Of a stretch of 64,000 nucleotides of DNA, positions 35,717 through 49,980 are shown piece by piece. The stretch lies in the NCBI GenBank assembly GCA_036365515.1, contig CM070876.1, positions 131,528,394 to 131,592,393 of the forward strand. Reading direction: 5' to 3'. A program made the position numbers and the translations under genes. Numbering within the stretch: the first letter of the stretch is position 1; each line of letters begins with the position of its first letter. The notes under the pieces are model-generated. The model had not been told where the DNA came from, did no database searches, and saw nothing but the letters and a program-made list of their open reading frames with translations. This stretch comes from Torymus aiolomorphi (lineage: Eukaryota; Arthropoda; Insecta; Hymenoptera; Torymidae).

Positions 35717-36991
35717 TTACTCTACTATGCGTCGCGGAGGTAGATAACGTTTTAATTCACCTACGTGTACCTTTGCGTTTTTTCGACTACCCTCCATCTC
35801 TAACAGGTATACGGTGGGAGATAACTTCGCGGTTATCTCGTAAGGCCCCTCTTATTTCGGCGCGAGCTTGGCGGAAAACCCCTGGGCGGCATTCGATAGC
35901 GAATGGACGCGGAGCATGACTCGATTTCCTACTGCGTACTCTACTACCCGTTTTCCGCGGTTGTAATATTTACTCTGTTTGGCGTTACTCACGTCGAGGT
36001 GTTTCGCCACTAAATCATGAAGCGCATCGAGGCGGTTGACGCGATCTTTCCATACTTCCGGGTCCAAGCTTACTATGGGCTCCTTCTTCTCCACTTCTCG
36101 ACGCAGGCTCTTCACGGGGCGGGGGTGAGGGCCGTAATTCAGAAAGGCCGGGGACGTCTTCAAGCTGGCTTGTTGGGTAGTGTTGATCGCGTGGCGAAAT
36201 TCGTGTAGGTGAGCATCCCAGTTCCGCTGGTTCCCTTCGACGAAGGTCGCGATCATGGTTTTTAACGTCCGGTTGCTTCTCTCCATCGGGTTGGCCTGGG
36301 GGTGATATGGAGGCGTGGTGATGTGGCATATTCCATATTCCTCCAGGGTCTGCTGCAACACCTGATTTACGAATTCCTTGCCGTTATCTGTCAACAAGTA
36401 CTCTGGCGTCTTCCATCTAAACAATATGAGTTCCTCCAAGGCGCGGGCGACGGTTTTACCATCAGCTTTTCTCAGTGGCTTCAACTCTAGCCAACAGGTG
36501 AACAAATCCTGTAGCACTAGTACGTACCGATATTGCCCTTTGCTGCGTGGCAATTCTATCATGTCGGCGGCTACTACGCACCACGGGCGTTCCACGACTC
36601 TCCTCCCCATTAGTCCTTGGGGTCCTTGCTGTGTACTCTTGAACCGTTGGCAGCTCTCACATGTGCGCACATAGTCATATACATCCCGGTAGACTCCCGG
36701 CCAAAAATACTCCCTGGCCACACGGTGATAGGTTTTCTCGACTCCTAGGTGTCCGGCGGAGGTGACGCAGTGGCTATCGTGAAGCACTCTCTCTCGCTGT
36801 TCTAGCGGCACCACAAGACGCCATCCTTCTTCTCCGTCGGTTATGGGGTCCAGTAGCGGATCTCTTTTGTATTTGTAGAGCAGCTCATCTTCTACCTTCC
36901 ATCCATCATATTTCATTGGGCAGTGGGCGACCTCCTGTCTCTTCTGGATGTACCACTGGTCGGTGATCACTCCCATCTCTGCTACTTCCAT
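35717..36991 (-). pseudogene. Gypsy integrase
   Basis: Minus-strand frame with zinc-binding HHCC (GHLGVEKTYHRV, then CESCQRF), first Asp in AADMIELP, second in YLLTDNGKEFV, Glu in NPMERSNRTLK, and a C-terminal barrel-like region. A TAA at 35852-35854 interrupts GFSAKLAPK; beyond it the frame stays open through GPYEI, YLLEMEGS and VHVGELKRYL to 35717. The triad is intact, so this is a late nonsense lesion in an otherwise good integrase. Confidence 0.85.
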
Positions 36992-37459
36992 CTTCCTCGA
37001 ACATTCGTGACAGCGCGTCTGGGACCTTGTGCATCGCGCCTTTCCGATGCACTATGTTAAGGTCCCAGTGTTGCAGTTCCAGGGCCCACCTCGCTAGTCT
37101 TCCTGTCGGTTCCTTCATGGTTCTCAACCATTTGAGGGCACTGTCGTCGGTGACGGCGGTGAACACATACCCTTCTAGGTAGGGGCGGATCTTCTTCAAA
37201 GACCAAACTAGCGCTAAGCATTCTCGCTCGGTGGTCGTTTAATTCCTCTCCGCGGGCGTTAAGGCTCGGGAAATATACAAGATCGGATGTTCACCATCTT
37301 CATATTCTTGCACAGCACGGCACCTAGGGCGGAACTACTGGCGTCGCATTGCACGATGAACGGCTTGCTGAAGTCGGGGCGTGCGAGTACGGGGCCGGTA
37401 GTAAGAGCTCGTTTCAGCTCGTCAAACGCCTCATTCTGGCTCTCCTCCCAAATCCACCT
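36906..37459 (-). pseudogene. Gypsy RNase H
   Basis: Between RT and integrase in shifted frames: QCDASSSALGAVL (first Asp, near 37340), then DSALKWLRTMKEPTGRLARW and ALSRMF before a stop. The region around 37200-37300 contains stops and shifts, so the domain is degraded. It overlaps the integrase start by some 80 bp in another frame. Confidence 0.7.
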
Positions 37460-38990
37460 CTATGATTTCCACAGTAACTTCAGCAATGGCACCTTTAGAT
37501 CTGCGCAATTCTTGATGAACCTCTCATACCAGTTCACGATACCCAGGAAGCCTCTTAACTGGCGTAAATTCGTGGACGTAGGGTAATTGAGGAGGGCTGC
37601 GACGCGGTTCGGGTCTGGGCGAAGGCCTTCGTGATTGAGTAGGAACCCCAGATAGGTCACACTGGAGCAGCAAAACTCGCACTTGTCAGTATTTATCTTC
37701 AGACGGGCGTCTACCAATTTTTTCAACACTATCTCGACCCACTTCAGGTGCTCCTCGAACGTCTCTGTGGCCACGATGATGTCGTCGAGGTAGCCAAAAA
37801 CATATGGCTCCAACTCCGGGCCAAGAAGGGCGTCGATTAGGCGTTGAAAGGTCATGGGGGCATTCGTGAGTCCAAAAGGCATCCTTTTGAACTGCCACAG
37901 CCCCGAACCTGGCACTGCGAAGGTGGTGTATTTCTTATTATCCGGGGCCATTGGTATTTGGTGGTAGGCGGCTTTCAAATCAATCTTGGATAAGTATTTC
38001 GCACCCCGTAGCTTTTCCAAGATCGAATCCGTGTTTGGCAACGGATATGCGTCCTTCTTGGTCACTTTATTCAATGGGCGGTAATCAATGCATGGTCGGT
38101 AACCCCCGTCTCTCTTTCGCAAAATCACTGATACGCTGCTATAATCGCTCGCGGAGCGCTCAATGATTCCCTCGGCATCCATCTTCCTCACCTCTTCCTG
38201 GGCGATTCCTAGTATCTTCGGCGACATCCGTCGTGGCTTCTCCTTGATGGGCGTGCGATCGGTAACGCGAATGTGATGCTCCGTCAGATCCGTCAGTCCT
38301 GGCGCGAACTGAGCGGAGCTCAATATCTTCTCCACCAGCTTCTCCACGGTGGTTCTTTCTTCCTCCTTTAGCTCCGAGATCCCCACACACTCGGCGTACA
38401 CGACTGGATTTCGCTCGTTCCCTCTCTGCGCGAAATTTGTCCACTCTCCTTGTCTGGCTCTCCACACTCCTCTGGCGGGCCGCACCTCGACGTCAAATTT
38501 CTCGAAGAAATCCATGCCTAGGATTATATCATGCTCTATCCCCCGGGTGGCTTTGAGCGACAACATTTCCTGATAACCGCCTACTAAAACTCACTTGCAA
38601 CTCTCCCACGATGCGGTTGACGTTCCTCGTGACACTCTTCACGGCGGTGGCGGACAGTCGCAGGCGGTTGGCATAACGATCGATTACTTTCGGGCCGGCC
38701 AATGACACCATTGCCCCCGAATCTACCAGCGCTCCGTACGGCTCGCTACCTAGAATAATCTCAATGAACGGGCGGTTCTCGCTGCTCATTTCGGCCACCT
38801 GGCCGTCTGTTCCGGCCTCCACGGGCACGGGGGCTGTGTCCTCCCTCCTCACCTCCTCCTCCTTCTGCTCCGGGGGCTCTATCTCACATTCCATCCCGGC
38901 GAGCATCTTCTCCACTTCCTCTAGCACCTTATTTATGTCTACCACTCTAACTTTGGCGGCGGGTCTCTGCTTTTCAAAGGTTCGCTGCAT
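37460..38990 (-). pseudogene. Gypsy protease and reverse transcriptase
   Basis: The upstream frame (38529-38990) has the aspartic protease signature ALVDSGAMVSLAGPKVI. After a one-base shift near 38560 the next frame (37460-38566) has RT: LSKIDLKAAYHQIPMAP, FKRMPFGLTNAPMTFQR, the YLDD box in FGYLDDIIVATETF, and TYLGFLLNHEGLRPDP leading to LRQLRGFLGIVNWYERFI. It ends at a stop after LLWKS. All RT catalytic motifs are visible. Confidence 0.85.
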
Positions 38991-39099
38991 CTCTCCGTTG
39001 GCTCGGCGTTCTCACGGGCGAAGTCTCTTCCTTCGGGCGGTGGCGACGTGCACGGGGTGGGCACAACAGCGTTCTCCCGTTGTCCCCCTTCCTCCTCTA

Positions 39100-42000
39100 C
39101 TACTTCCGGTGGAGCCACAACCTCCCTCTGGTTAGTGAGTAACGGATTCTTCCTCGCACCGTTAATCCTAAGCTAGTTGGCTGCGGGCTCTCCCCCTTCC
39201 TCGAAGGTTCGCTGCATCTCTCCGTGGGCTCGCCTATGTCCCGGTCGAAGTCTCTTCCTTCGGTCGGTGGCGACGCGCACGGCGAGGGCACAACAGCGCT
39301 CGCTCTTCCCTCTGCTTGCGAGTACATCGGTTTACTTGCTTCCTCTCTCTGCCTCTCTTCTACGCTCTTCCTCTCTTCGCTTCTTCTCTCTTCTTCAGCT
39401 AATCTTATCTCCTCCGCTATTCTCTCTTCTTCTCGCTGCCTCTCTGCTTCGGCTCTCCCCCTCTTCGCTTCTTGCACCGCCTCCTCCTCTCGTCTTCGTA
39501 CCTCTATTGTCCCTGGGAGAATGGGAAGAGAGCCAGGGGACTGGTCTGACTCCCCACCTGTCCGTTTCCCCACTGGGCCCGACGGTGGACACAACCTGGG
39601 CAGTTTGCGAATGTCACCCCTGGCTGGCCGCAGACTTGGCACAGTACGCTCATAGGCGGTCGTGGCGGTCTCAATGGGCAGTCGGGTGCTATGTGGTCCA
39701 CCTGATGGCAGGCATAGCACTCTCGTCGCGGGCATTTATTTGCTCGGTGGCCTATCTCCTCGCAAATGTAACATGCTCCGACAAACCGGCCGTTGTCATC
39801 GCTTCTCCGCGGCCCACCATCGGCCGGGGGCCCATAATTCCTGCCGCTGTCGGATCTTCCTCTCCCTCGGCGTTGTTTCCCTCCAATGCTCCTAAGCTCG
39901 CTGCATTGCTAGCGGGCGGTGGGTTTGTGCTCGGTGAGGGTTCTGCGGTCGGTGGTGAGGGCGGCGCGGTTGTCTGTGGCCCGGCTGGCCGCTTCGCGCC
40001 CACCGCGTCGACTTCTTCTTGTGTCTTCCCTTCCTTCTTCTCCTTGTCCTTTTTCCTTCTCTCCTTGTGCCGGTGGGTTGCGGCTTCTCCCTCACTGGCG
40101 CTGGTGTCGTCGTCCACTCTGACCGCGGCTACGACTTTGGCTGCGCGACTGCTCTTGATAAATGCCGCCCCTTGCAACTTCATTTTCTCCTTCGGTTTTG
40201 GCGGCGTGTGGCGGCGATCTATTTCCATCTGACGCTCCAGCTTGACCCCGTACTCCTTAATCATCTGGAGCGAGGTTACCTTTTTATCGAAAAGCACCGC
40301 TCGATACTCCGGCAATATGTTTTTATACGCTATCTTCACCAGTTTCCTCTCTGGCGGCGGACGTTTAAAGTGGCCAACGATGTATCGGAAACACGACAGG
40401 AAATTCCTGATATTCTCGTTTTTGGCTTGCGTCCTGGCGTGTAACTCCTCCTCAATGTCGGTCTTGTCCAACGCTCCGATGAACTGCAATCTAAATTCCT
40501 TCTTGAACTCCCTCCACGTGCTAATGTCGTCTTGCGTCGTGAGATACCATCTCAATGCGCTCTTCGATAAGATACTCGGGAGCGCTCGCAATAAGTCGCT
40601 ATCGGCCATACTCGACTTTTTTCGCCACGCTGACAGCATAGTGAGCAATTCCTCGGGCCCGTCCCTATCTTCTCCCGAGAACTGGATCCTCCACGCCTGC
40701 ACCTACCTTCGGCACTTCCAGTCTCGACTGGCGTTTCGCCGTCGTCGCCTGGGCCATCGCCTCTCCTCCTCGCTCTCGCTGCTACTGGTTCCCGACGAGC
40801 TACTATCGTCGCTGCTCTCCGACGACGAGCTGTCCTCTGAGGGGCTCTGTCTTCGACGGTGGCGTTTCGACTCCTCCTTCCTTCTCTTCTGTTTCACTCT
40901 CCGACTGCCCTCTCGTTCTCGCACTGTCGCTTCTTCTCGTTCCGGGGTTTCCCTTGGCACCTGTCGTCTCCGCTCTCCTACGTCTTCCTCGTCTTGTCTG
41001 TATTGGCCGCGGCGCCGGTCGTTCCTTGCGGGTGCCCGTTCGCGGTGCTCCTTTCTTCCCTCCTCACTGCTATCACTCTCACTCCTACTTATTTCGGCGC
41101 GTTCTTCTCTACGTTGCTCGATCGGAGGGTGTCCCTTTTCCTGGTTCACCTCCCTATCGGGTGCTTCATAATCCCTTCCTCTGGCAGAGCGGGGCGGATT
41201 GTGGTCCGGCCGGCTGGCCATGTCGAATCCTGCTTGTATCTGTCGCCTAGGCGGCGTAATATTTTTCCGCCGGAGCGTCACACGTGGCTTGGATCCGGCT
41301 CCCGGTGGTGCTGCGTCTCCCCTTCGCACTCGGCGTCTTGCTTGGGCCTTCTTCATTGCCGGTTGTGCCGCGACTTGCGTCAACTTCGCGCTCGTATACG
41401 AGTCTATCTCGGTGTCGTCGCTCGTCGTCCCTTCGCCGTTGTTCCACCCGTCGGCATACAGACTTGCGTTAATTGAGGTGGACGGTCGCGTCGGAGGTGC
41501 TGCTGGCTGTGGCGTTGTCCTTTGCAGTGTTGCCAGCGTGGCGGTTGAGGTTGCAGGTTGACGAGGCTGCGGCGTCGGTTGCGTCGAAGAAACTCCATGT
41601 CCGGGGCTGATTCTGGTGGCCTGGTCTCTCTGTGGTGTCCGGATAGTTCTCACATACTGTACCCCCAACGTGCTCATCTGCCAGCTTCGTGCCTTTCCGG
41701 TCCAGTAATTTCTCAGCTCTGGGGCGACATCGAGGTATTGAGGTAGGCCTGACACGGTTCGGTGCTCCTCCTGTCTCGACAGAGTCGCGACAGACATCGG
41801 TAGATTCGTTGCGGTGGTCGTTTCGCTGGCCGTGGCAGAACTCGTCACGGGCAAGGCGGCTGAGGTGTAACTGACGGTAGGCGTTCCTCGCGTCGCCAGT
41901 CCAGAGGTCGATGTCACCGGTTCAACTGCTCCTACTACCTCCTGGATCTGCATCTCCGTTAAGCGTGAGCGTAGTCTCTCATCATCGCCGGTGGTGGTAC

Positions 42001-42361
42001 TCTCTCCCGCTCCCTTCTGGTTCGATTTTGGCTTCCGCCCTACTTTAGTTTTCGGCTGCACTACCAGTTCCACCTCACTTGTTGACTCCCGACCGTAGGG
42101 TGCTCCTTCCTGTTCATCCTCATCGTACCATGGCACGTCCTTCAGCGGGAGGCCGGCTTCCCTCAGACTTGCTCGCAGAAATCTGTCTTCGCGTTCGCCG
42201 ATGTCACCTCGAGTGCTCAGCTGCTTGTCCTTCAATGTTGCTTTCAGTTGCTGGGGTGACAGGCGTATAACTTCCAAATTTATGGCCCTCACCTCCCGGA
42301 TCTTCAGAAACTTCTTCATGGTGGTTTGATGATTAGCAATGTCCATGTTGATCCTCTTCAT
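39100..42361 (-). pseudogene. Gypsy Gag with SAP-like motif and three CCHC knuckles
   Basis: ATG 42361 starts MKRINMDIANHQ. Residues LSPQQLKATLKDKQLSTRGD followed by REDRFLRASLREAG look like a SAP (DNA/RNA-binding) motif. A Ser/Arg-rich basic region follows. A TAG at about 40703 separates it in the same frame from the Ty3-type capsid region (WRIQFSGEDRDGPEELLTM, ALRWYLTTQDD, NIRNFLSCFRYI). Three zinc knuckles (CYICEEIGHRANKC, CYACHQVDHIAPDC, CQVCGQPGVTFANC) lie at about 39610-39790. Between 38980 and 39300 a segment containing GGTTCGCTGCATCTCTCCGT is duplicated about 220 bp apart. Broken by one nonsense codon and shifts. Confidence 0.75.
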
Positions 42362-42529
42362 CCCCTCTCAGCGGTTGAGTTCGCTCGCGCCGATAATTCG
42401 CACTACAATAATTTCGCACAACGCGGAGATGGGCGGTGGTGTTTAAAAACCCAAGGTACACGCGGGCAGCCTCAAAAGCGCCTTGAATATCGCTCGAAGG
42501 GTCCGCGAATGGAGTGAATATCGCAATTA

Positions 42530-43323
42530 AATTTCACTCCTACTTCCTCCTCGGTGACGCGATTTCAAAAAAACACAAATCTAATTAAGAGGTGAATGGA
42601 AAAAAAATAAAGAACACACCAACTTCTCGGGTTATTCCACGCAACACGCCAGCGTGAGGGTCCTTCGGGTCTATCTCCACGCGATCGGCCGTGTCTCACT
42701 GGGGTGGGGGATTTTATTTTATTTTTGGTGAGATATATGGTATTTCCTAACTTTTTTAATATATGTCAAAATAAATTAAATCTGGAGAATACCTTCCTTT
42801 TTCCGCCTAAAATGGTCAAAAACCTCGGTCCGCAACAAGATGTATGGATTCGGTTACTGCAGACCTCGGTCACTCCGAAACGGTGGCGCGACAAGAAAGT
42901 TATTTGAACTTTTGTTGTAATTTGGCAAATTTTCTGGGCGTACGAGGGCGGTGGCAGTGAGACACGCCGTCCTTTGTAAAGCAATATCGAAATTTCGAAA
43001 AAAGAAGTCACTTTCAGGACGGCCGAATCGCAACCTGACTATCGCCTGAGTTGAAGAGCCGCTGCTCAAAATGGCCGCTGGCGGTAGCGCACTGCTCACG
43101 GCGTGCACTCGGGCTCACTCTGCCCCTCTCTCTCTCTCGTCCACACACACACACACAATTGAACTTTTAAATAAATATAAATGCAAAAGATAAATAATAC
43201 TAGTATGTGTTAGTGCGAGTCGGCTCGAGTTACAATTTGTTCTCTCTCTCTCGCGTGTCTCGGCTTGTCGATTCGCGTAATTTGCCCTACTGTCGGAGTC
43301 GGGCCCACGTTGCTGGCGCCATT
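42530..43323. other. Untranslated leader of the gypsy element
   Basis: Between Gag and the 5' LTR there is no credible gene. The stretch includes the primer-binding-site candidate next to 43323 and a CA microsatellite at about 43142-43157. Confidence 0.5.
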
Positions 43324-45612
<2,289 letters not shown>

Positions 45613-45700
45613 AGGGTCTCTTTCTGAAACCGTATAAAACAGGTGCAGGTCTTCGTATAGGCGCTAATAGAGAAAAATTCAGGTTGAAGAAAAAAAAAAG

Positions 45701-46084
45701 AACCTCGAACTGAGATTACCACAGACGGCTCTCAGAGATCTCGATCTAATTAAGTATGCTAAAATTCTAAAAATCCCATATTTTCGCGGAGTCTTTATGC
45801 GAAATGCCTTACTTGTAAGAGGACCTCATAATCGGGAATCAGCCATTGTAAATTTAAATGATAAAGATGGGCCTGGAATGCACTGGGTAGCATATCGCAA
45901 ACGTGGTGAGAATGTACTTTACTTTGATAGTTTTGGAGATCTTCAACCACCTATTGATTTAATGCTGTATCTACGTGTGAATGAGGTTAAATATAATCAC
46001 GAGATATATCAAGATTACAATATATTCAACTGTGGTCACCTCTGCCTCAAGTTCTTGTGCAACAAGTTAGGTCGGACTATATAA
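45701..46084 (+). CDS. Adenain-like cysteine protease of Polinton B
   Basis: Maturation protease for capsid proteins. Catalytic His in GPGMHWVAYRK, acidic partner in VLYFDSFGD, Cys in IFNCGHLCLKFL. The frame is open from 45678, but the first ATG is at 45797 (MRNALLVRGP); the conserved-looking stretch LELRLPQTALRDLDLIKYAK lies before it. The preceding PLA2-like frame ends ten bases into this region, and the two frames are linked through an A10 run at 45690-45699. The two may be read as one polyprotein after an indel or slippage, or initiation may be internal. The frame itself is intact through all catalytic residues. Confidence 0.85.
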   Translation, partial: NLELRLPQTALRDLDLIKYAKILKIPYFRGVFMRNALLVRGPHNRESAIVNLNDKDGPGMHWVAYRKRGENVLYFDSFGDLQPPIDLMLYLRVNEVKYNHEIYQDYNIFNCGHLCLKFLCNKLGRTI

Positions 46085-46113
46085 AGGTGAGTGCAATGAT
46101 AGTTTAATCATTC
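46078..46113 (+). promoter_or_regulatory. TATA-initiator promoter of the minor capsid gene
   Basis: TATATAAAG (46078-46086) overlaps the protease stop codon; TTAATCATTC (A at 46110) follows 32 bp later and 18 bp before the ATG at 46128. Confidence 0.55.
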
Positions 46114-46127
46114 TACATTGAATAGTC

Positions 46128-46814
46128 ATGGAGAATTCATTGACGTTAAGTCTCTCCGGTAATTCATCAGTTCTCGAGGTACAGTATTTTCCACCTATTG
46201 AACTTTCACCGAACAAAAATTACGTTCTCGGTTTAGTTGAACTTTTAACCTTCAATTCTATACCAAATATTGATACAGGTAATAACAAGTTTTACGTGGG
46301 TAAGAAATAATTTTTTTTACCAACTGGTAGTTACGAGATAGAGGATATAGCAAATTTTCTCCGTGAAACTTTAGCACTCAAAGGCATTTTATTCAGTCTG
46401 AAGCCAAACAATAATATACTTCGCAGTATCATTAAGTGTAGTCAACCTATTGATTTTCGTCCTCAAGATTCTATTGGTCAACTACTTGGTTTCACCAAAC
46501 GTGTTCTAGAAGCTAATTTCATACATACTTCAGATTTGCCTGTAACTATCCTCAAGATCAACGCGTTGCGAGACGAGTGTAATATTGCTTGAGGCGCATA
46601 TATAAACGGCTTTAAGGTTCATACGGTACACGAGTTCTTTCCAGCAGTACCACCAGGATACAAGATCATTGAAGTACCCTCGCAGGTTATCTACCTTTCA
46701 GTTACAGTTAAAAGCATAGATCACTTACAAATACGTATAATCGATCAAGACGGACATTTAGTTAATTTTCGAGGAGAAGTAATCACAATCAGACTTCACA
46801 TCAAACAAGCGTGA
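46128..46814 (+). pseudogene. Polinton B minor capsid (penton-like) protein
   Basis: ATG 46128 (MENSLTLSLSGNSSVLEVQY). After 60 codons a shift in a T-run near 46310 ends the first frame. The second continues with YEIEDIANFLRETLALKG, DSIGQLLGFTKRVLEANFIH, a TGA at about 46590 (before GAYINGFKV), then VHTVHEFFPAVPPGYKI and RIIDQDGHLVNFRGEVITIR to the stop at 46812-46814. The length of about 228 residues and beta-rich pattern fit the single-jelly-roll vertex protein of Polintons. It shares start and end patterns with the copy at 92-883. Confidence 0.75.
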
Positions 46815-46849
46815 TGGGGACCCTTTACAACAGCAAGGTTGGTAAGGGC

Positions 46850-46886
46850 TATATAAAGAAGTCAACATGTCGACAGACCATCAGTC
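46850..46886 (+). promoter_or_regulatory. TATA-initiator promoter of the major capsid gene
   Basis: GGGCTATATAAAG (TATA at 46850) and CCATCAGTCG (TCAGTC at 46881-46886), 33 bp apart, almost the same words as the polymerase promoter at 18585-18620. Confidence 0.65.
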
Positions 46887-47996
46887 GTCCGCGAACAAGC
46901 AGAGCGCTAACACGACAAAACATTCAGTTCCTGAGAAGTCTCGGTCTAAGAATCATCGCTGGTGGAAAATAACTTGTATTTTTTTCTGTTGCCTACAAAA
47001 AGATGGAAGAAATTCTAAACATTCAGTCACCTGTAACATTTTATGAGTCAGTGACTCATGTACATCAGCCCTACACCACGTCATCGTTCGCAAACAGCGA
47101 TGAAATTCGTATCGCCATTCAACATCATGATTTATGTCTTCTACCATCACGAAGTTCAATAAATGTATGTGGTAAACTAGTTAAACCGGATGGTACAGCA
47201 CTCCAACGTTCTATGTTAGTCAACAACGCCATCTTTCATATGTTTGAAGAAATCAGATATGAGATAAATGCCATTGAAATTGATAAATGTAAAAATGTAG
47301 GGTTAACTACTCTCATGAAAGGTTGGGTTTCTCTCAATCCTAGTCAAAAATTAGTCATCGAGAACGCTGGGTGACTCGATGTAGAAGAAACGCAAAAACT
47401 TACCAACGATGATGGCTACTTCGACCTGTCCATACCTCTCTGCATGATTCTTGGATTTGCCGAAGATTATAGAAAAATTTTAGTAAATGTAAAATGTTAA
47501 ATGTAGTATTTTAGTTAAACACGAACTCGTACTCACTAGATCGAGAAATGATATCAATGCCATCATACAGACAGCAGGACCAGACAATACTTATGAAGAA
47601 TTTAAAATTGGGCTCACGGAGATCGAGTGGTTGATGCCATACATATTTCTCTCTGATAAGCGAAAGATTCCTCTATTCAATTACATTGAGAAAAAACAGA
47701 CCTGTGATTATGAGCTACCGCAGTTGGGAATTCTACGAATATCCCCTCCTTTCATCTTCTCTGAAACACCTTTGGACTGTTAAAACATCCAATCAGTTGG
47801 AAAAACCACGCTTCATTATTCTCGCTTTTCAAACGAATAGAAAATCTCGGAGGCAGGTAAACACGAGTCAGTTCGATCATTGCCACGTAAGTAATGTTAA
47901 ACTCTTTTTAAATTTGCAATGTTACCCGTATGGAAATTTAAATTTAGATATAGATCGTAACCAGTACGCTGTTCTGTATGATATGTATGCAAATTT

Positions 47997-48307
47997 TGTG
48001 ACGAGAAAAGCGCCGGTATGGCGAATTCCTCGTAGGAGACAGAATACTCTCTCTGCGAAGGCCGTCGCTCTCGCACACACACAAATGTAGCCAAGCCTAC
48101 AAATGTTGTCGTGCTTTTCTGTTAAGGTGCGACGACGGCAACACGGCGAGACGCGGGCTATGAGTCGCGAGAAGAGAGAGGGAGAGAGGGGGAGAGAAGC
48201 GAGGAGACGACGTGGCGCTATGAGAGCCGGCGCGAGAGAGAGTAATTAGTCTCGGCCAGCAAGCCCACGTACGCACACGCACAATTCATGATCGCATCGA
48301 TTCGAGG

Positions 48308-48350
<43 letters not shown>

Positions 48351-48881
48351 AGATGCCAGCCTACGATCACCGCTGCGGACCCTCGCACCTTTGTCGACGT
48401 CACTCATGCACCAGAGGCAAGCTCAACCGGCAACGAGGCAGCTACGGCAAAGCCGCCGTCAGAGGCGCGACGGTCTTTCCACCACGAGGCAGCGGCATCA
48501 CCGAATGCGCGGTGCACAACGGCCACGAGCGAGGCAGCGAGCAACCAGGAGGCGGCAGTCAGAGCGGCGTCAGGCGATTACTCATGATCTTTAACACCGG
48601 CCGAGGTCGATTGCGTGTTGCGAGGCGAGCGCGCCGGGGTTCCTAGAATCCGTGCAGCCCGCGTGAGTTGAGGCTGTGCTCCCAGCGACGGTGAGCACAG
48701 TGTCCTCACTTAATTGCGAGGAGAGTAATCTCTCGAATTGCGTGGCGCGCCGAAGAGGCGCGCCTCGTGTGTGCTCGTGCGATAGCGTAAATGCAATACT
48801 ATTAGAACTTCGGTCTCCGGTTCCTGTATAAATAAATTAGTTGTGACGGTTGTACCGGGATGGTAAAAGTACAACGTTACA
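47997..48881 (+). repeat. 5' LTR of the gag-only element
   Basis: Begins TGTGACGAGAAAAGCGCCGG and ends ACGTTACA just before the primer-binding site. Its first 105 bp recur at 52572-52676. A TATAAATAAATT at about 48827 may be the TATA box or polyadenylation signal. Confidence 0.75.
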
Positions 48882-49980
48882 AATGGCGATCCTGCCAGGA
48901 TAACTGCCGTGCGTACATGCGTGTGGGAGAGAGATAGCTGATCTCGCACGAGTACAGGGAAAATTCGCGTGTCCGCGGGCACTAGAATTTTGCTAGTTCG
49001 GGAGGAGTAAGGGGATTCGAAGATTCACAAATCCTCGTGCGTATGGATTTTTTAATTTTTCGAGTCTCAAAACTTTCGATAACGGTAAAATTTTAGAAGC
49101 GCTGGAAAGGCGCAAGGACACCGCGACTTGGCGTGGTAAACAGCGAGCGCTGTTTACATTGAGAGGCGACCGCGCGACGGAGAGGATTAGCGCCGGTCGA
49201 ATTGTTGTTGTCGTGCGCGGTTGCCAGCGTGTTCGTGAAATATCCGAGCAAATAATTTAGTAGTAGAAATTTATGTCGATGTTCGGATAAGACTGTTTGG
49301 GTACGCGGATTAGAGAGGACTCGAGTAACGTTCAATGACATAACGAAGTCTTGATTTTAAATATTGACTGTGATTTCGACGATTTGAATTTTAAAATTTT
49401 GATTAGTTGACTATTGTGACTATCTTGTTAATTTAATTATTTGATTATTATTGAATTATCGCTGCCCAAACAGAGTAACTTAGAATAAGAAGTTCGGTGT
49501 GAGAGAGAGAGAGTGTGAATATGCATACAAATTTTAAATTGTGTGTTTCAATTAAATTATAATATTTATTTGTTATGTTGTGATTGTGCTAGCTAAAGCT
49601 AGCTTTTGTGAGCCTCGCGCGGTTGCGAAGTACATACGCTGTGTGAAAGTGCACGCGCGGGGATAGAGAGCGGCTCGCGTAAGCGAGTCGATTGTGAGTA
49701 CATAGCGCACAACGTGCGCCAGTGAAATTTTTGCGAGCCTCGCGTTGCAGCTAGTATGCACTTGGTGCGGTGGGCACGCGCGAGGATTGAGAGCGGCTTC
49801 ATGCAACGAGTCGATTGCGAGTTTTGCCGATTCTTTAGGCAGAAATTGAAGTAGTAAGGGGATCTGTTAATTATTGGCATTCTGCGAAGGGGGAGAATCG
49901 CGCGCGTAAAGAGAATTTTCGGCGTACATTCCTTCGTTCACACTGAGGCACGAGGGAAAAGTTGTGTTTTTCTTTTTGGG

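Noticed and set aside
46867..47046. Short frame starting MSTDHQSSANKQ before the major capsid gene
   Set aside because: It spans the predicted initiator and overlaps the capsid start; most likely 5' leader.
47497..47512. 33-bp GT...AG intron in the capsid gene
   Set aside because: Too short; better explained as a small local duplication around TTTTAGT.
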